A stretch of DNA of 64,000 nt from Agromyces sp. LHK192 (GCF_004006235.1 NZ_CP034753.1:3968001-4032000); one strand, 5' to 3'; counted from the first letter of the stretch, positions 35,334 to 45,382 are shown. Numbers and translations are program-made. Notes: a model not told the origin generated them from the sequence alone.

Positions 35334-35726
35334 TCAGGCCTGCAGGGCCGTGCACTTCTCGCACAGCCCGAACACGTCGACCACGTGGGCCGCAGCGGTG
35401 AAGCCGTGCTCGCCGGCGACCCGGCGCGCCCAGGCCTCGACCTCGTCGGCCTCGATCTCGACCGTCAGGCCGCAGTTCCGGCAGATGAGGTGGTGGTGGT
35501 GGCCGGTCGTGGAGCACGCGCGGTACAGCGCCTCGCCGTCGGGCGACTGCAGCGAGTCGGCCTCGCCGGTGGAGGCGAGGTCGCCGAGCGCGCGGTACAC
35601 CGTCGCCAGGCCGATCGGCGACCCGCTCGCGTGCAGCGCCGAGTGCAGCCGCTGCGCGCTGATGAACCCCTCGGTGCCGTCCAGGGCCTCCCGGACGGCC
35701 TCGCGCTGCCACGTGTTGCGCTTCAT
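35334..35726 (-). CDS. zur: Fur family regulator, probably the zinc regulator Zur
   Basis: A 130-residue Fur-family protein. The winged helix includes TWQREAVREALDGTEGFISA and LATVYRALGDLASTGEAD; the dimer/metal region has TTGHHHHLICRNCGLTVEI and the terminal GLCEKCTAL, giving the two CxxC pairs of the structural zinc site. The ATG overlaps the stop of the zinc permease gene by four bases. As the last gene of the zinc importer operon with a Zur-like box in its promoter, it is most likely Zur and autoregulated; Fur itself cannot be fully excluded. Confidence 0.9.
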   Translation of the reverse strand: MKRNTWQREAVREALDGTEGFISAQRLHSALHASGSPIGLATVYRALGDLASTGEADSLQSPDGEALYRACSTTGHHHHLICRNCGLTVEIEADEVEAWARRVAGEHGFTAAAHVVDVFGLCEKCTALQA

Positions 35727-36565
35727 GCGATGCGTGCTTCCTCTGCGGTCTCGACGGGGATCCGTCGCGCCCTCCACGGTACCCGCCTGAGCTGGGAGAC
35801 ACCCAGAGCGATCGCGAAGCATCCGGTTGCAGCCAGCGCGATGCTCGGTCCGGCGGCGACGGCGAACGCGCGCGACGCGAGCACGCCGAGGATGCCGGAT
35901 GCCGCGCCGATGACCGGCGCCGCGAACAGCACGCCGCGGTAGGAGCGGACGACCAGCTTCGCGGCCGCCGCCGGCGCGGCGATGAGCGCGATCGCGAGGA
36001 TCGCGCCGACCGCGGGCAGCGAGCTCACCACGGATGCCGCGATCAGCGCGAGCACGAGCAACTCGACCGGCCACTCCCGGAATCCGGCGGCGCGGAACCC
36101 GGCCGGGTCGGCCGTCGAGAACACGATGCGCGGGCCGAACGCGACGACCACCACGACGGCGGCGAGCGCGACCGCCGCGGCGAGCGCGATGTCGGCGTCG
36201 GTGACCGTGAGGATCGATCCGACGAGCAGCGACTCGGGGCTCACGGGCAGGCCGGGGATGGATGCCTGCAGCAGCGCCCCCGCCGCGAACCCTCCGGTCA
36301 GCACGATGCCCGCCGCGACCTGTGCGCCCTGGCGGCGGATGCGCGCGATCCCCAGCATGATCGCGACGATGACGACCGCGGCGACCGCGGCGCCGAGCGG
36401 CACGCTGAGCCCGAGCGCGGCTGCGGCGACCGCGCCGGGGTACGTCGCGTGCGTCAGCGCCTGCGCGAAGAACGTGCGCTTCCGCAGCACGACGAGGGCG
36501 CCGACGAATCCGGCGCCGGCGCCGATGATCACGGCGGCCAGCAGCGCGCGCTCGAAGTACCCCAT
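35723..36565 (-). CDS. Metal (zinc) ABC transporter permease, ZnuB-like (second)
   Basis: A 280-residue permease of the ABC-3 family with about eight hydrophobic segments. [40 protein letters not shown] and AILAIALIAAPAAAAKLVV are typical. ATG 36565 overlaps the stop of the preceding permease (ATGA), and the frame is only apparently open further. Together with the next upstream permease it forms a heterodimeric channel for zinc or manganese; zinc is favoured by the regulator and the His-rich binding protein. Confidence 0.9.
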   Translation of the reverse strand: MGYFERALLAAVIIGAGAGFVGALVVLRKRTFFAQALTHATYPGAVAAAALGLSVPLGAAVAAVVIVAIMLGIARIRRQGAQVAAGIVLTGGFAAGALLQASIPGLPVSPESLLVGSILTVTDADIALAAAVALAAVVVVVAFGPRIVFSTADPAGFRAAGFREWPVELLVLALIAASVVSSLPAVGAILAIALIAAPAAAAKLVVRSYRGVLFAAPVIGAASGILGVLASRAFAVAAGPSIALAATGCFAIALGVSQLRRVPWRARRIPVETAEEARIA

Positions 36566-37431
36566 CAGCGCGCCTTCCCGACGGTGACCCGCCCGGCCGC
36601 CCACGCCCCGAGCAGCACGAGCGCGTACCCGAGGACGAACACCGCGACGATGGTCGCGCCGGCCGGCAGGTCCACTCCCCCGCCGACGGATGCCCCGTAA
36701 CCCACGGCGAGGCCGAGCCACGCGGCGAGGGCAGCGAACACTGCGGCGACGGGGAACAGCATCCACAGCCGGTCGGTGACGAGGCGCGACACGGCGCCGG
36801 GCACGATGAGGAGCGCGAGCACCAGCAGCGTGCCGACGGTCGACGCCGCGGCGACCACCACGAGCGCCACCGCGCAGTTGAGCACGAGGTCGAGCACGAA
36901 CGCGCGGTCGCCGGCGGCCCGGCTGCCGCGCGCGTCGAAGGCGCGGAAGAGTTGCTGCTTGAGCGTGAGCACGACGGCGGCGAGCGCGACGAGGCTGACC
37001 ACGACGAGCGGCACGACCTCGGCCGGCGGGATCGTCAGCACCCGCCCGAAGAGCAGGGCCTCGAGCTGGCCCGCGTAGTCGTCGCTGCGGGAGACGACGA
37101 TGACCCCGACGCTGAACGTCGCGGTCAGCACGATCGCGATCGAGGCATCCGACGTCACGCCGGCCCGCGCCAGCCAGGTGAGGATGACGGCGCCCGCCAG
37201 GGCCGCAACGGCGGCACCGGGCAGCAGCCCCTGGGTGCCCGCGACCGCGAGGCCGATCGCGAGGCCCGGGAACACCGCGTGGGTGAGCCCGTCGCTGATG
37301 AACTCGAGGCTGCGCAGGTTGACGAGCACGCCGACCACCCCGGCCACGACCGCGAGCACGAGCATCACGCCGAGGGCGCGCGCCATGAACGGCAGCTCGA
37401 ACGCCCCGAAGAGCGACTCCCAGATGCTCAT
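36565..37431 (-). CDS. znuB: Metal (zinc) ABC transporter permease, ZnuB-like (first)
   Basis: A 288-residue ABC-3 permease: [40 protein letters not shown] (the conserved coupling segment near residue 40-58), and [20 protein letters not shown]. About eight membrane segments. It starts 12 bases after the ATPase stop. Having two different permease genes instead of one is the arrangement seen in AztB/TroCD-like systems. Confidence 0.92.
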   Translation of the reverse strand: MSIWESLFGAFELPFMARALGVMLVLAVVAGVVGVLVNLRSLEFISDGLTHAVFPGLAIGLAVAGTQGLLPGAAVAALAGAVILTWLARAGVTSDASIAIVLTATFSVGVIVVSRSDDYAGQLEALLFGRVLTIPPAEVVPLVVVSLVALAAVVLTLKQQLFRAFDARGSRAAGDRAFVLDLVLNCAVALVVVAAASTVGTLLVLALLIVPGAVSRLVTDRLWMLFPVAAVFAALAAWLGLAVGYGASVGGGVDLPAGATIVAVFVLGYALVLLGAWAAGRVTVGKAR

Positions 37432-37443
37432 GCGCGCGGCGCC

Positions 37444-38208
37444 TCAGTGGCCCTCGTGGCCCGGCACCACGAGGGTGTGCTCGTCGATCTCGATCTCGGT
37501 GCCCGCGAAGCAGGCCTGCAGGTTGTCGAGCGTGAGCACTCGGTCGACCGGTCCGTGGGCGAGCTGCTCGCCGTTGACGAGCACGACGGAGTCGCAGACG
37601 AGTCGGGCGAGATCGAGGTCGTGCGTGGAGACGATGACCGCCACCCCACCCTGCTTGAGCCCTCGCAGGGTGTCGATGAGCGCGTCGCGGTTCTGCTGGT
37701 CGAGGCCGTTGAACGGCTCGTCCAGCAGCAGCAGTCGCGGCTCGGATGCCAGGGCCCGCGCGAGCAGGCCGCGCTGGCGCTGCCCGCCCGAGAGATCGCC
37801 GAAGCGCCGCTTCGCCAGGTCGCCCAGCGCGACCGCTTCGAGCGCACCGCGCACGGCGGCGCGGTCGGCCCGCCCGGGCCAGCGGAAGAGGCCGAGCCGC
37901 CGGTATCGGCCGAGCATGACGACCTGCTCGAGGCTGATCGGGAATTCGGGGTCGAGGTCGCTCGACTGGGGCAGCAGCCCGATCATGCCGAGCGGTGCGA
38001 GGGATGCGCCCTCGAATTCGACCCGACCGGCGGTGAGCGGCACCAGCCCGAGCAGGCCGTTGAGCAGCGTCGACTTGCCGGCCCCGTTCGGGCCGATGAG
38101 CGCGAGCGCCTCCCCCGGTGCGAGGTCGAAGTCGAGGTCGTGGACCCCTGCGCCACCCGGGTGGGTGTAGGCGGCCCCGCTCAGTCGCAGCACGGGCCGA
38201 TCGGTCAT
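37444..38208 (-). CDS. znuC: Metal (zinc) ABC transporter ATPase
   Basis: A 254-residue ATPase. Walker A LIGPNGAGKSTLLNGLLGL near residue 36, Q-loop LLPQSSDLD, signature LSGGQRQRGLLARAL near 139, Walker B LLLLDEPFNGLDQQNRD near 160 and H-loop VSTHDLDLAR. Length and motifs match ZnuC/AztA/MntB-type subunits. It starts 4 bases after the binding-protein stop. The end, DEHTLVVPGHEGH, is His-containing. Confidence 0.93.
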   Translation of the reverse strand: MTDRPVLRLSGAAYTHPGGAGVHDLDFDLAPGEALALIGPNGAGKSTLLNGLLGLVPLTAGRVEFEGASLAPLGMIGLLPQSSDLDPEFPISLEQVVMLGRYRRLGLFRWPGRADRAAVRGALEAVALGDLAKRRFGDLSGGQRQRGLLARALASEPRLLLLDEPFNGLDQQNRDALIDTLRGLKQGGVAVIVSTHDLDLARLVCDSVVLVNGEQLAHGPVDRVLTLDNLQACFAGTEIEIDEHTLVVPGHEGH

Positions 38209-38212
38209 CCGG

Positions 38213-39304
38213 CTATTCTTCCAGCGCCGCCGGGAGCGCGGAAGCCTCGACGCCCCACGACTCGAGGATCAGCCGCACGTTGTGCACCTGGCTGCCGAGG
38301 TAGGTCGCGCCGTCGCTGCCTGCGACGCCGAGCGAGTCGGCGTACAGCGAGTCCTCGCCGGAGTAGACCGCGACACCCGCCTCGCTCGCGATCGTCTCGG
38401 CCGCCTTGGGCGAGATCGAGCTCTCCGAGAACACGGCCTTCACGCCGGTCTCGCGGATGTCCGCGACGAGCTGGTCGATCTCGGCGGCGCTCGGCTCGGC
38501 GTTGTCGTCGAAGCTCGGGATGATGCTGCCGACGAAGGTGATGCCGTACTCGTCGACGAAGTAGGTGAAGGCGTCGTGGTTGCTCACCAGCAGGCGCTGG
38601 TCGGCGGGCACGGGGTCCACGTTCTCGGTGATCCACGCGTCGAGCGCCCCGAGCTTCGCGAGGTACGCCTCCTCGTTCGCTTCGACGGCCTCGGCGTCCA
38701 CGCCCTCGACCTCGGCGAGCCCGTGCGCGATGCTGTGCACCATCGCCTCGGCGTTCGCCGTCGAGGTCCAGATGTGCGGGTTGCCCTCGGCGTGCTCGTG
38801 GTCGTGCTCGCCCTCGGCGTGATCGTGCTCGCCCTCGGCGTGCTCCTCGCCCTCGGCGTGGTCGTGCTCGTCTTCGGCGTGGGTCTCCTCGCCCTCGTGC
38901 TCGTGCGTCCCCTCGAGGTGGATGCCCTCGCTCGCATCGATGAGCAGTCCGTCGAACCCGGAGGCCTCGATCGCGTCGTCGAGCCATTCCTCGAGCCCGG
39001 CACCGTTGATCACGAGCGCATCGGCTGCGGCGAGCGCACTGAGCTGGGCCGCCGACGGGTCGAACGAGTGCGCGCTGGCGCCCGGCTGGAGCAGTTGCTC
39101 GAACTCGGCGCCCTCCCCCAGCACCTCGCGCGTGAAGTCGCCGACCTGCGTGGTGGTCGCCACGATCTTCGGTCCGTCGCCGGAGTCCGCACCGGATGCC
39201 CCTCCACCGGCGCACCCGGCGAGCGCGAGCGTCGCGGCGCCGAGGATCGCTGCGGAGACGGTGATGCGGGAACGCGCGGAGGCGCGACGGGTCGAACTGG
39301 GCAT
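38213..39304 (-). CDS. znuA: Zinc ABC transporter substrate-binding lipoprotein with His-rich loop
   Basis: A 363-residue cluster-9 binding protein. Signal peptide with lipobox LAGC; KIVATTTQVGDFTREVLGEG begins the fold, and SAHSFDPSAAQLSALAAADA and LLVSNHDAFTYFVDEYGITF supply family metal ligands. Between them residues about 140-180 form a His/Glu/Asp-rich loop of EHDHAEGE-type repeats followed by GNPHIWTS, the typical zinc-chaperone loop of ZnuA. First gene of the znuA-znuC-znuB-znuB-zur operon. The start lies at the predicted +1 of its promoter, so the message is probably leaderless. Confidence 0.93.
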   Translation of the reverse strand: MPSSTRRASARSRITVSAAILGAATLALAGCAGGGASGADSGDGPKIVATTTQVGDFTREVLGEGAEFEQLLQPGASAHSFDPSAAQLSALAAADALVINGAGLEEWLDDAIEASGFDGLLIDASEGIHLEGTHEHEGEETHAEDEHDHAEGEEHAEGEHDHAEGEHDHEHAEGNPHIWTSTANAEAMVHSIAHGLAEVEGVDAEAVEANEEAYLAKLGALDAWITENVDPVPADQRLLVSNHDAFTYFVDEYGITFVGSIIPSFDDNAEPSAAEIDQLVADIRETGVKAVFSESSISPKAAETIASEAGVAVYSGEDSLYADSLGVAGSDGATYLGSQVHNVRLILESWGVEASALPAALEE

Positions 39305-39310
39305 GTCGGG

Positions 39311-39339
39311 AGTCTACGCTAACTGATAATGATTGTCGA
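39311..39339 (-). promoter_or_regulatory. znuA promoter with Zur-like box in the spacer
   Basis: On the minus strand: -35 TCGACA (39334-39339), a 17-base spacer, -10 TAGACT (39311-39316). The spacer carries the inverted repeat GATAAT-G-ATTGTC (39325-39337 on the plus strand), close to Zur/Fur consensus boxes. The predicted start site falls on the znuA ATG at 39304. Confidence 0.75.
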
Positions 39340-39431
39340 AACCGCTCTCAGTACCCTGGCCGTCACCGAACCCCGGCCGTCACCGATCGTTTCCACGGGC
39401 GCGGTGGCGATCTCCAGGTCGAGGTGAGAGG

Positions 39432-39926
39432 GTGAAGTACGTGGATACGACGACGTCCCCCCTCTCGCTGCACCCGTTCACCCTCGACGACGCGCGGCGC
39501 ATCCGGTCCGGCGAGCTCGACCCCGCCGACGGCTGGGAGGGCGGCTACTCCTTCATCGACGAGCCCGAGCTCATCGACCAGTACGTCGCCGCCGTGCTCG
39601 AAGACGGCGACCCCGCACCGTTCGGGCCCCACCTCGTGCGCCGCGGCGCGGACGGCGCCGCGATCGGCGGCGTGAACCTGTTCGGTCCGGCCGACGCCGA
39701 TGGAGCGGTCGAGTTCGCGTTCGGCCTCGTCCCCGCGGTGCGCGGACAGGGCCTCTCGGTGCACGCGGTGGTCGCGGCGGTCGACATCATCCGCGCAGCG
39801 GGCGGGCGCATCGCGCGCGCCGAGGCCGAGATCGCGAACGTCCCCGCACGCCGTGCGCTCGAGGCCGCGGGCCTCGCCGAGGCATCACGGCACGACGACG
39901 TGATCGTCTACGAGCAACGGCTCTGA
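39432..39926 (+). CDS. GNAT family N-acetyltransferase
   Basis: A 164-residue acetyltransferase of the RimJ/RimL-like branch. AEFAFGLVP-type strand (AVEFAFGLVPAVRGQGLSVH) includes the acetyl-CoA loop R-G-Q-G-x near residue 100, followed by IARAEAEIANVPARRALEAA and a final strand EASRHDDVIVYEQRL. GTG 39432 has GAGGTG five bases upstream. It is divergent from the zinc operon and probably has an independent promoter. Substrate unknown. Confidence 0.85.
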   Translation: MKYVDTTTSPLSLHPFTLDDARRIRSGELDPADGWEGGYSFIDEPELIDQYVAAVLEDGDPAPFGPHLVRRGADGAAIGGVNLFGPADADGAVEFAFGLVPAVRGQGLSVHAVVAAVDIIRAAGGRIARAEAEIANVPARRALEAAGLAEASRHDDVIVYEQRL

Positions 39927-39977
39927 CGACCGCCGGCGCCGCACCGCGGGTCGCCGCGGGTGCGCCCGCGCTCGGCG

Positions 39978-41411
39978 TCACTCCAGCAGGAGCGCGGGCT
40001 CCTCGATGATCGACGCGACATCCGCGACGAAGCGCGAGACCACGTCGCCGTCGACCACCCGGTGATCGAACGATCCGCCGATCGTCGTGACGAAGCGAGG
40101 ACGCACCTCGCCGTCGACGACCCAGGGCTTCTGCCTGATCGTGCCGAGCGCGACGATGCCGACCTCGCCCGGGTTGAGGATCGGCGTTCCCGTGTCCATG
40201 CCGAACACGCCGATGTTCGTGATCGTGATCGTGCCGTTCTGCATCTCTGCCGGCTGCGTCTTGCCCTCGCGCGCCGTGAGCGTCAGCTGCTCGAGGGCGG
40301 TCGCGAGCTCGACCATCGACATGTCCTGCGCGTTCTTGACGTTCGGCACGATGAGCCCGCGCGGCGTCGCCGCAGCGATGCCGAGGTTCACGTAGTGCTT
40401 GACGATGATCTCGTCGTCGGTCCACTGCGCGTTGACGGTCGGGTTCCGGCGCACCGCCCACAGCATGGCCTTCGCCATGATGAGCAGCGGCGAGATCCGG
40501 ATGCCCGCGTAGTCGGGTGAGGCCTTCAGCCGCTTGAGGTACTCCATCGTTCGGGTGGCATCGACATCGACGAAGACGGATACATGCGGCGCGGAGAATG
40601 CACTCTGCACCATCGCCTGCGCGATCGCCTTGCGCACGCCCTTCACGGGGATGCGGGTCTCGCGGTCGGCCGGCTGCTCGGGGGTCTGGATGTTGCGGAA
40701 CACGCTCGCCTGGCTCGCCTCGCGGATCACGTCGTCCCGCGTGATGTCGCCGATCGGCCCGGTCGGGGTCACCCGCGAGAGGTCGACGCCGAGGTCCTTC
40801 GCGAGCTTGCGGATGGGCGGCTTCGCGAACACCTGCACGTCGGGCGCGGGCGGTGCGGCAGCGACCCCGGCGGACGCCGCCGGTGCCGATGCCGCGGCGG
40901 ATGCCGCCGGCGGCACGGGCTGGGTCTCGGGCGACGGCGGGATGACCCGCGGCGCGGGCGTGGCCGGGCGGGCGAGCGTCTCGTGCGCGCCACCGGGCGA
41001 GGGGTGCCGGCGTCGACGGCTGCGCGCCGGACCCTGGCTGCCGTGGCCCACGAGCACCGCGCCGCCCTCGGCGTCGGCCTCTGAGCCCGCCTGCGCGGCC
41101 GGCTGCGCGGGTGCTTCCGCGGCGGCATCCGGCGAGACGGCAGGGACCGCGCCGGATGCCTCGGCGCCCGCCTCCGTCCGGATCACGAGGATCGGCGTGC
41201 CGACGTCGACCGTCACGCCCTCGTCGACGAGCAGCTCCGACACGACGCCCTCGAACGCGCTCGGCAGCTCGACGAGCGACTTCGCCGTCTCGATCTCGAC
41301 GAACACCTGGTCGAGTTCGAGGCGGTCGCCGGGGGAGACGCGCCACTGCACGATCTCGGCCTCGGTCAGGCCCTCGCCGACGTCGGGCAGTGGGAACCGG
41401 ATCTCGCTCAT
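39978..41411 (-). CDS. Dihydrolipoamide acyltransferase (E2) of a 2-oxoacid dehydrogenase complex
   Basis: A 477-residue E2. The lipoyl domain carries [13 protein letters not shown] with Lys44 as lipoylation site; the E3/E1-binding domain [20 protein letters not shown] lies near residue 195-215; the catalytic acyltransferase core from about 245 ends in FDHRVVDGD with the active His near 451. A Pro/Ala/Arg-rich linker joins lipoyl and binding domains. Last gene of an E1-alpha, E1-beta, E2 operon; no E3 gene follows. One lipoyl domain and the E1 alpha/beta pair favour a branched-chain complex, but pyruvate is possible. Confidence 0.93.
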   Translation of the reverse strand: MSEIRFPLPDVGEGLTEAEIVQWRVSPGDRLELDQVFVEIETAKSLVELPSAFEGVVSELLVDEGVTVDVGTPILVIRTEAGAEASGAVPAVSPDAAAEAPAQPAAQAGSEADAEGGAVLVGHGSQGPARSRRRRHPSPGGAHETLARPATPAPRVIPPSPETQPVPPAASAAASAPAASAGVAAAPPAPDVQVFAKPPIRKLAKDLGVDLSRVTPTGPIGDITRDDVIREASQASVFRNIQTPEQPADRETRIPVKGVRKAIAQAMVQSAFSAPHVSVFVDVDATRTMEYLKRLKASPDYAGIRISPLLIMAKAMLWAVRRNPTVNAQWTDDEIIVKHYVNLGIAAATPRGLIVPNVKNAQDMSMVELATALEQLTLTAREGKTQPAEMQNGTITITNIGVFGMDTGTPILNPGEVGIVALGTIRQKPWVVDGEVRPRFVTTIGGSFDHRVVDGDVVSRFVADVASIIEEPALLLE

Positions 41412-41493
41412 GCCTTCACCCTTTCACCGCGTGTATCGCCGAACCCGCATACGCGGTGCGCGCCGTCGCGCGCGCCATCGGACCGCATCGTCA

Positions 41494-42615
41494 TCAGAAC
41501 GCGAGCGCCCGATCGACGGCCTCGAGCACCCGGTCGGGGCTCGGCAGGAACTCCGCCTCGAGCGATGCCGGCGGGAACGGGGTGTCGAACCCCGAGACCC
41601 GCAGCACCGGGGCCTCGAGCGAGTAGAACGCCCGCTCGGCGACCGTCGCGGCGATCTCGGATCCGACCGAGACGTTGCCGTACGCCTCCTGCGCGACGAC
41701 GAGTCTCCCGGTGCGGTGCACCGAATCGAGCAGGGGGCCGTAGTCGATGGGGGAGATGCTCCGCAGGTCGACCACCTCCAGGCTCGTGCCCTCCTCGGCG
41801 GCGATGTCGGCGGCCTGCAGCAGCGTCGACACCATCGCGCCGTGCCCCACGACGGTCACGTCGGTGCCCTGCCGGACGACGCGGCTCGCGTGGAGCGGCA
41901 GACCCGCGTGGTCGAGGTCGACCGCGCCCTTCGGCCAGTACCGGCTCTTCGGCTCGAAGTACAGGACCGGGTCGTTCGACTCGATCGCCTCGCGGATCAT
42001 CCAGTACGCGTCGTGCGGGTTCGACGGGCTCACGACCCGCAGGCCCGGGGTGTGCGCGAAGTACGCCTCGGGGCTCTCCTGGTGGTGCTCGATCGACCCG
42101 ATGTGACCGCCGTACGGCACGCGGATGACGACGGGCATCGACACCGAACCGTCGTGCCGGAGCGTCTGCCGGGAGAGCTGCGTCGTGATCTGGTCGAACG
42201 CGGGGAAGATGAAGCCGTCGAACTGGATCTCGACGACGGGGCGATAGCCGCGCATCGCGAGGCCGATCGCCGTGCCGACGATGCCCGACTCGGCCAGCGG
42301 GGTGTCGAGCACGCGATGCTCGCCGAATTCCGCCTTCAGGCCCTCGGTGACGCGGAACACCCCGCCGAGCGAACCGATGTCCTCGCCCATCAGCAGGACC
42401 TTCTCGTCGTCGCGGAGCGCGTCGCGAAGGCCCGCGTTGATCGCCTTGGCCATCGAGAGGGTCCGCACGCCGCGCACGGCGTCGGCAGAGGCATCCGACC
42501 GGGTCGCGTCGACCTCGGCGTCGTTCACCGTCGTGTCGGCCGGTGTCGTATGTGCCACCGCGGCCTCCGTTCCCTGTTCCATGCCGGATGCGGCATACGT
42601 TGCGCCCGTGCTCAT
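41494..42615 (-). CDS. 2-oxoacid dehydrogenase E1 component beta subunit
   Basis: A 373-residue transketolase-type beta subunit: LSMAKAINAGLRDALRDDEK, VLLMGEDIGSLGGVFRVTEG, VLDTPLAESGIVGTAIGLAM, and a C-terminal domain with DLRSISPIDYGPLLDSVHRT and VAQEAYGNVSVGSEIAATV. An Ala/Thr/Asp-rich N-terminal extension of about 50 residues is unusual compared with relatives of about 325. ATG 42615 overlaps the E1-alpha stop (ATGA). Partners: E1-alpha upstream and E2 downstream, after an 82-base spacer holding a short inverted repeat (ACCGCGT...ACGCGGT). Confidence 0.93.
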   Translation of the reverse strand: MSTGATYAASGMEQGTEAAVAHTTPADTTVNDAEVDATRSDASADAVRGVRTLSMAKAINAGLRDALRDDEKVLLMGEDIGSLGGVFRVTEGLKAEFGEHRVLDTPLAESGIVGTAIGLAMRGYRPVVEIQFDGFIFPAFDQITTQLSRQTLRHDGSVSMPVVIRVPYGGHIGSIEHHQESPEAYFAHTPGLRVVSPSNPHDAYWMIREAIESNDPVLYFEPKSRYWPKGAVDLDHAGLPLHASRVVRQGTDVTVVGHGAMVSTLLQAADIAAEEGTSLEVVDLRSISPIDYGPLLDSVHRTGRLVVAQEAYGNVSVGSEIAATVAERAFYSLEAPVLRVSGFDTPFPPASLEAEFLPSPDRVLEAVDRALAF

Positions 42616-43745
42616 GCGACGTCTCCGTCGAGGCTGCGTTCGAAGCGGTCGAGCCAGGCGTACTGGTCCTGCATGAGCGGGTGCGGCTCCGAGTAGACGT
42701 GCTCGAAGATCACCTCGCGGGTCGGCGCCGGCAGCTCGAGCGCACGCCGACGCACATCGGATGCCGCGTCCTGCGCCTCGGCCTCGGCCTCGTCGAAGAA
42801 CGCCGCAGAAGCGCCGCGGCCCTCGAGCCAGGTGCGGTACCGGGTGATCGGGTCGCGCAGCTCCCAGTAGTCGACCTCGTCCTGCGTGCGGTACTTCGTG
42901 GGATCGTCCGCGGTCGTGTGCGCGCCCATGCGGTAGGTGACGGCCTCGATGAAGCTCGGGCCGAGGCCCGAACGCGCCTCCTCGAGGGCCGTGCGGCTCA
43001 CGGCGTAGCTGACGAGCACGTCGTTGCCGTCGATGCGCACCCCCGGCATGCCGAAGCCACCGCCGCGGCGCGAGATCGGGCTCCGCGACTGGCGCGAGAC
43101 CGGCACCGAGATCGCCCACTGGTTGTTCTGCACGAGGAAGACCTGCGGCGTCTGGTAGCTCGCGGCGAAGACCAGTGCCTCGTTCGCATCGCCCTGCGAG
43201 GTCGAACCGTCGCCGAAGTAGACGAGGACGGCCTGATCTCGCTCGGGATCGCCGGTCGCGGTCGCCCCGTCGAACGTCATGCCCATCGCGTACCCGGTCG
43301 CGTGCAGCGTCTGCGATGCGAGCACGAGCGTGTAGAGGTGGAAGTTGCCGTTCTCCTCGGGCTTCCATCCGCCGAGCGTGATGCCGCGCAGCAGCGAGAG
43401 GATCTTCACCGGGTCGAGGCCGCGGATCATGCCGACGATGTGCTCGCGATACGACGGGAAGATGTGGTCCTGCGGCCGGGCGGCTCGCGCCGAGCCGACC
43501 TGCGCCGCCTCCTGGCCGTGGCTCGGCACCCACAGGGCGAGCTGGCCCTGCCGCTGCAGGTTCGCGCCGGCGATGTCGATGCGGCGCGAGACGAGCATGT
43601 CGCGGTAGAACTGCTCGAGCTCGGCGTCGGCGAGCGCCTCGATCACGGGGAGGAACTGCTCGGCCTCGGGCGTCGGGCGCAGTTCGCCGTCATGCGTCAG
43701 GAGCTGGAGCGTCGGCGCGGAGAAGTCTCGTTCAAGGGCGGCCAC
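42612..43745 (-). CDS. 2-oxoacid dehydrogenase E1 component alpha subunit
   Basis: A 377-residue thiamine-diphosphate subunit. The TPP motif is VYFGDGSTSQGDANEALVF ending in VQNNQWAIS (GDG...NN) near residue 165-200. ILPSYREH-type substrate loop IFPSYREHIVGMIRG and the phosphorylation-loop-like YRMGAHTTADDPTKYR are present. GTG start at 43745. It precedes E1-beta in an operon. The aminotransferase gene on the same strand ends at 43832, 87 bases before. Confidence 0.93.
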   Translation of the reverse strand: MAALERDFSAPTLQLLTHDGELRPTPEAEQFLPVIEALADAELEQFYRDMLVSRRIDIAGANLQRQGQLALWVPSHGQEAAQVGSARAARPQDHIFPSYREHIVGMIRGLDPVKILSLLRGITLGGWKPEENGNFHLYTLVLASQTLHATGYAMGMTFDGATATGDPERDQAVLVYFGDGSTSQGDANEALVFAASYQTPQVFLVQNNQWAISVPVSRQSRSPISRRGGGFGMPGVRIDGNDVLVSYAVSRTALEEARSGLGPSFIEAVTYRMGAHTTADDPTKYRTQDEVDYWELRDPITRYRTWLEGRGASAAFFDEAEAEAQDAASDVRRRALELPAPTREVIFEHVYSEPHPLMQDQYAWLDRFERSLDGDVA

Positions 43746-43831
43746 CGTTCCACGCTACCCGCTCGCGGCACGACCCTACTTGTGGAACTCCGACAACCTC
43801 TCCGAAGACCCTTCGAGGTTGACCACAGCGA

Positions 43832-44914
43832 TCAGCGCTTCGCGAGCGGCCGCAGCGTCTCGACGACGACGTCGACGGATGCCTCGTCGCCCACGCTGAT
43901 GCGCACGCCGTCACCCGGGAACGGCCTCGCCACCACGCCCGCGTCCCAGAGCGCCTCGGCCGCCTCGACCGTCGCCTCGCCGGCGGGCAGCCACACGAAG
44001 TTGCCCTGGGCATGCGGCACGGGCCATCCGGTCGCACGCAGCGCATCCGCGAGCCGGTCGCGCCGGTCGGCGAGCACTCCGACGCGCTCGAGCAGCTCGG
44101 CCTCCGCCTCGGGTTGGAGCGACGCGATCGCGGCCGCGGTGGATGCCGCCGTCACGCTGAGCGGTACGAGCGTGGCGCGTGCCGCGTCGAGGATCGGAAC
44201 CGGCCCGATCGCGTAACCCACGCGCAGGCCCGCGAGCCCGTACGCCTTCGAGAACGTCCGCAGGATCACCAGGTTCGGGTAGCGACCCAGCAGCGTCGCG
44301 CCGTCGACGGATGCCTCATCGCGGACGAACTCGATGTACGCCTCGTCGAGCAGCACGAGGAGGTCGGCAGGCACCTTGGCCATGAACGCCTCGAACTCGT
44401 CGGCGGTGACGATGACGCCGGTCGGGTTGTTGGGGGAGCAGACGATGACGACGCGCGTCCGGTCGGTGACCGCCGCGGCGAGTGCGTCGAGCTCGTGCCC
44501 GTGATCGGCCCGGTTCGGCACCTGCACGCTCGTCGCACCCGACACCGTCACCAGCCCGGGATATGCCTCGAACGACCGCCACGCGTAGACGACCTCGTCG
44601 CCGGCGCCGGCAGCCGCCTGGATGAACGCGGCGAGCAGCGACACGGATCCGCCGCCGATGATGACCTCGTCGGCCGTGACGCCGAACCGCTGCGCGAGCG
44701 CCTCGCGCAGGGCGAGCGCCGTGGCATCGGGGTAGCGGTTGATGGTCGCTGCCGTCGCGGCGACCGCATCGCGCACCGAGGGGAGCGGATCGAACGGGTT
44801 CTCGTTGCTCGAGAGCTTGTGGCCGCCCTCCGGAGCCGGCCGCCCCTGGCGATACGGCGGCAGCGCCGCGATCTCGGCGCGCAGGCGGACGGGGGTGGGC
44901 TCCGGTGCATTCAC
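43832..44914 (-). CDS. Histidinol-phosphate/aromatic aminotransferase (class I/II PLP enzyme)
   Basis: A 360-residue fold-type I aminotransferase. [20 protein letters not shown] starts the HisC-like region, [10 protein letters not shown] and [10 protein letters not shown] are PLP-pocket motifs, and the Schiff-base lysine is Lys223 in [17 protein letters not shown]. Actinobacterial relatives include both HisC and phenylalanine aminotransferase (Pat); no his genes lie near, so Pat-like activity is plausible. GTG 44914 has GGTGGAGGG upstream; a longer frame to 44992 exists without support. Confidence 0.88.
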   Translation of the reverse strand: MNAPEPTPVRLRAEIAALPPYRQGRPAPEGGHKLSSNENPFDPLPSVRDAVAATAATINRYPDATALALREALAQRFGVTADEVIIGGGSVSLLAAFIQAAAGAGDEVVYAWRSFEAYPGLVTVSGATSVQVPNRADHGHELDALAAAVTDRTRVVIVCSPNNPTGVIVTADEFEAFMAKVPADLLVLLDEAYIEFVRDEASVDGATLLGRYPNLVILRTFSKAYGLAGLRVGYAIGPVPILDAARATLVPLSVTAASTAAAIASLQPEAEAELLERVGVLADRRDRLADALRATGWPVPHAQGNFVWLPAGEATVEAAEALWDAGVVARPFPGDGVRISVGDEASVDVVVETLRPLAKR

Positions 44915-44992
44915 GCCCTCCACCGTACCCCGCGACGTGGGCGCGCCGGGCGGCCTCTGGGCGTGCGCGACGGGCTCTGCCAGAGTGTGCAC

Positions 44993-45376
44993 ATGCGCTT
45001 CCTCATCAAGATCGTCGTCGTCGCGTTCGCACTGTGGCTCACGACGCTGCTGGTCGCCGGCGTGAAGGTCGTGCCGTGGGAGGACACGACCGTCGCGACG
45101 ATCGTCACCTACCTGCTGGTGGCGCTCATCTTCGGGCTCGTGAACGCCATCGTCGGCACGTTCATCCGCATCGTCGCGTTCCCGCTGTACCTCCTCACGC
45201 TCGGGCTCATCTCGTTCATCGTGAACGGCCTGCTGCTCCTCCTCGTCGACTGGATCTCGGGGCTGATGGGCTTCGGCCTCGAGGTCGAGAGCTTCTGGTG
45301 GGGCGTGCTGGGCGCGTTCGTGCTCGGTCTGTTCAGCTGGCTGATCGGGCTCGTCGTCCGGCCGTCGTCGGACTGA
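44993..45376 (+). CDS. Phage-holin-family (DUF360) membrane protein
   Basis: A 127-residue protein of four membrane helices: [60 protein letters not shown] and a final [19 protein letters not shown]. The [13 protein letters not shown]...V.P....T..TYL...L.FGLVNA...F pattern is the mycobacterial/4-TMS holin family IV, normally a housekeeping membrane protein and not a phage relic. No ribosome site is clear. It is divergent from the aminotransferase and convergent with the hydrolase. Confidence 0.88.
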   Translation: MRFLIKIVVVAFALWLTTLLVAGVKVVPWEDTTVATIVTYLLVALIFGLVNAIVGTFIRIVAFPLYLLTLGLISFIVNGLLLLLVDWISGLMGFGLEVESFWWGVLGAFVLGLFSWLIGLVVRPSSD

Positions 45377-45382
45377 GCCGGG

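Noticed and set aside
44993..45376. Prophage remnant suggested by a holin-family protein
   Set aside because: This family is a common housekeeping membrane protein in actinobacteria and no other phage gene is near.
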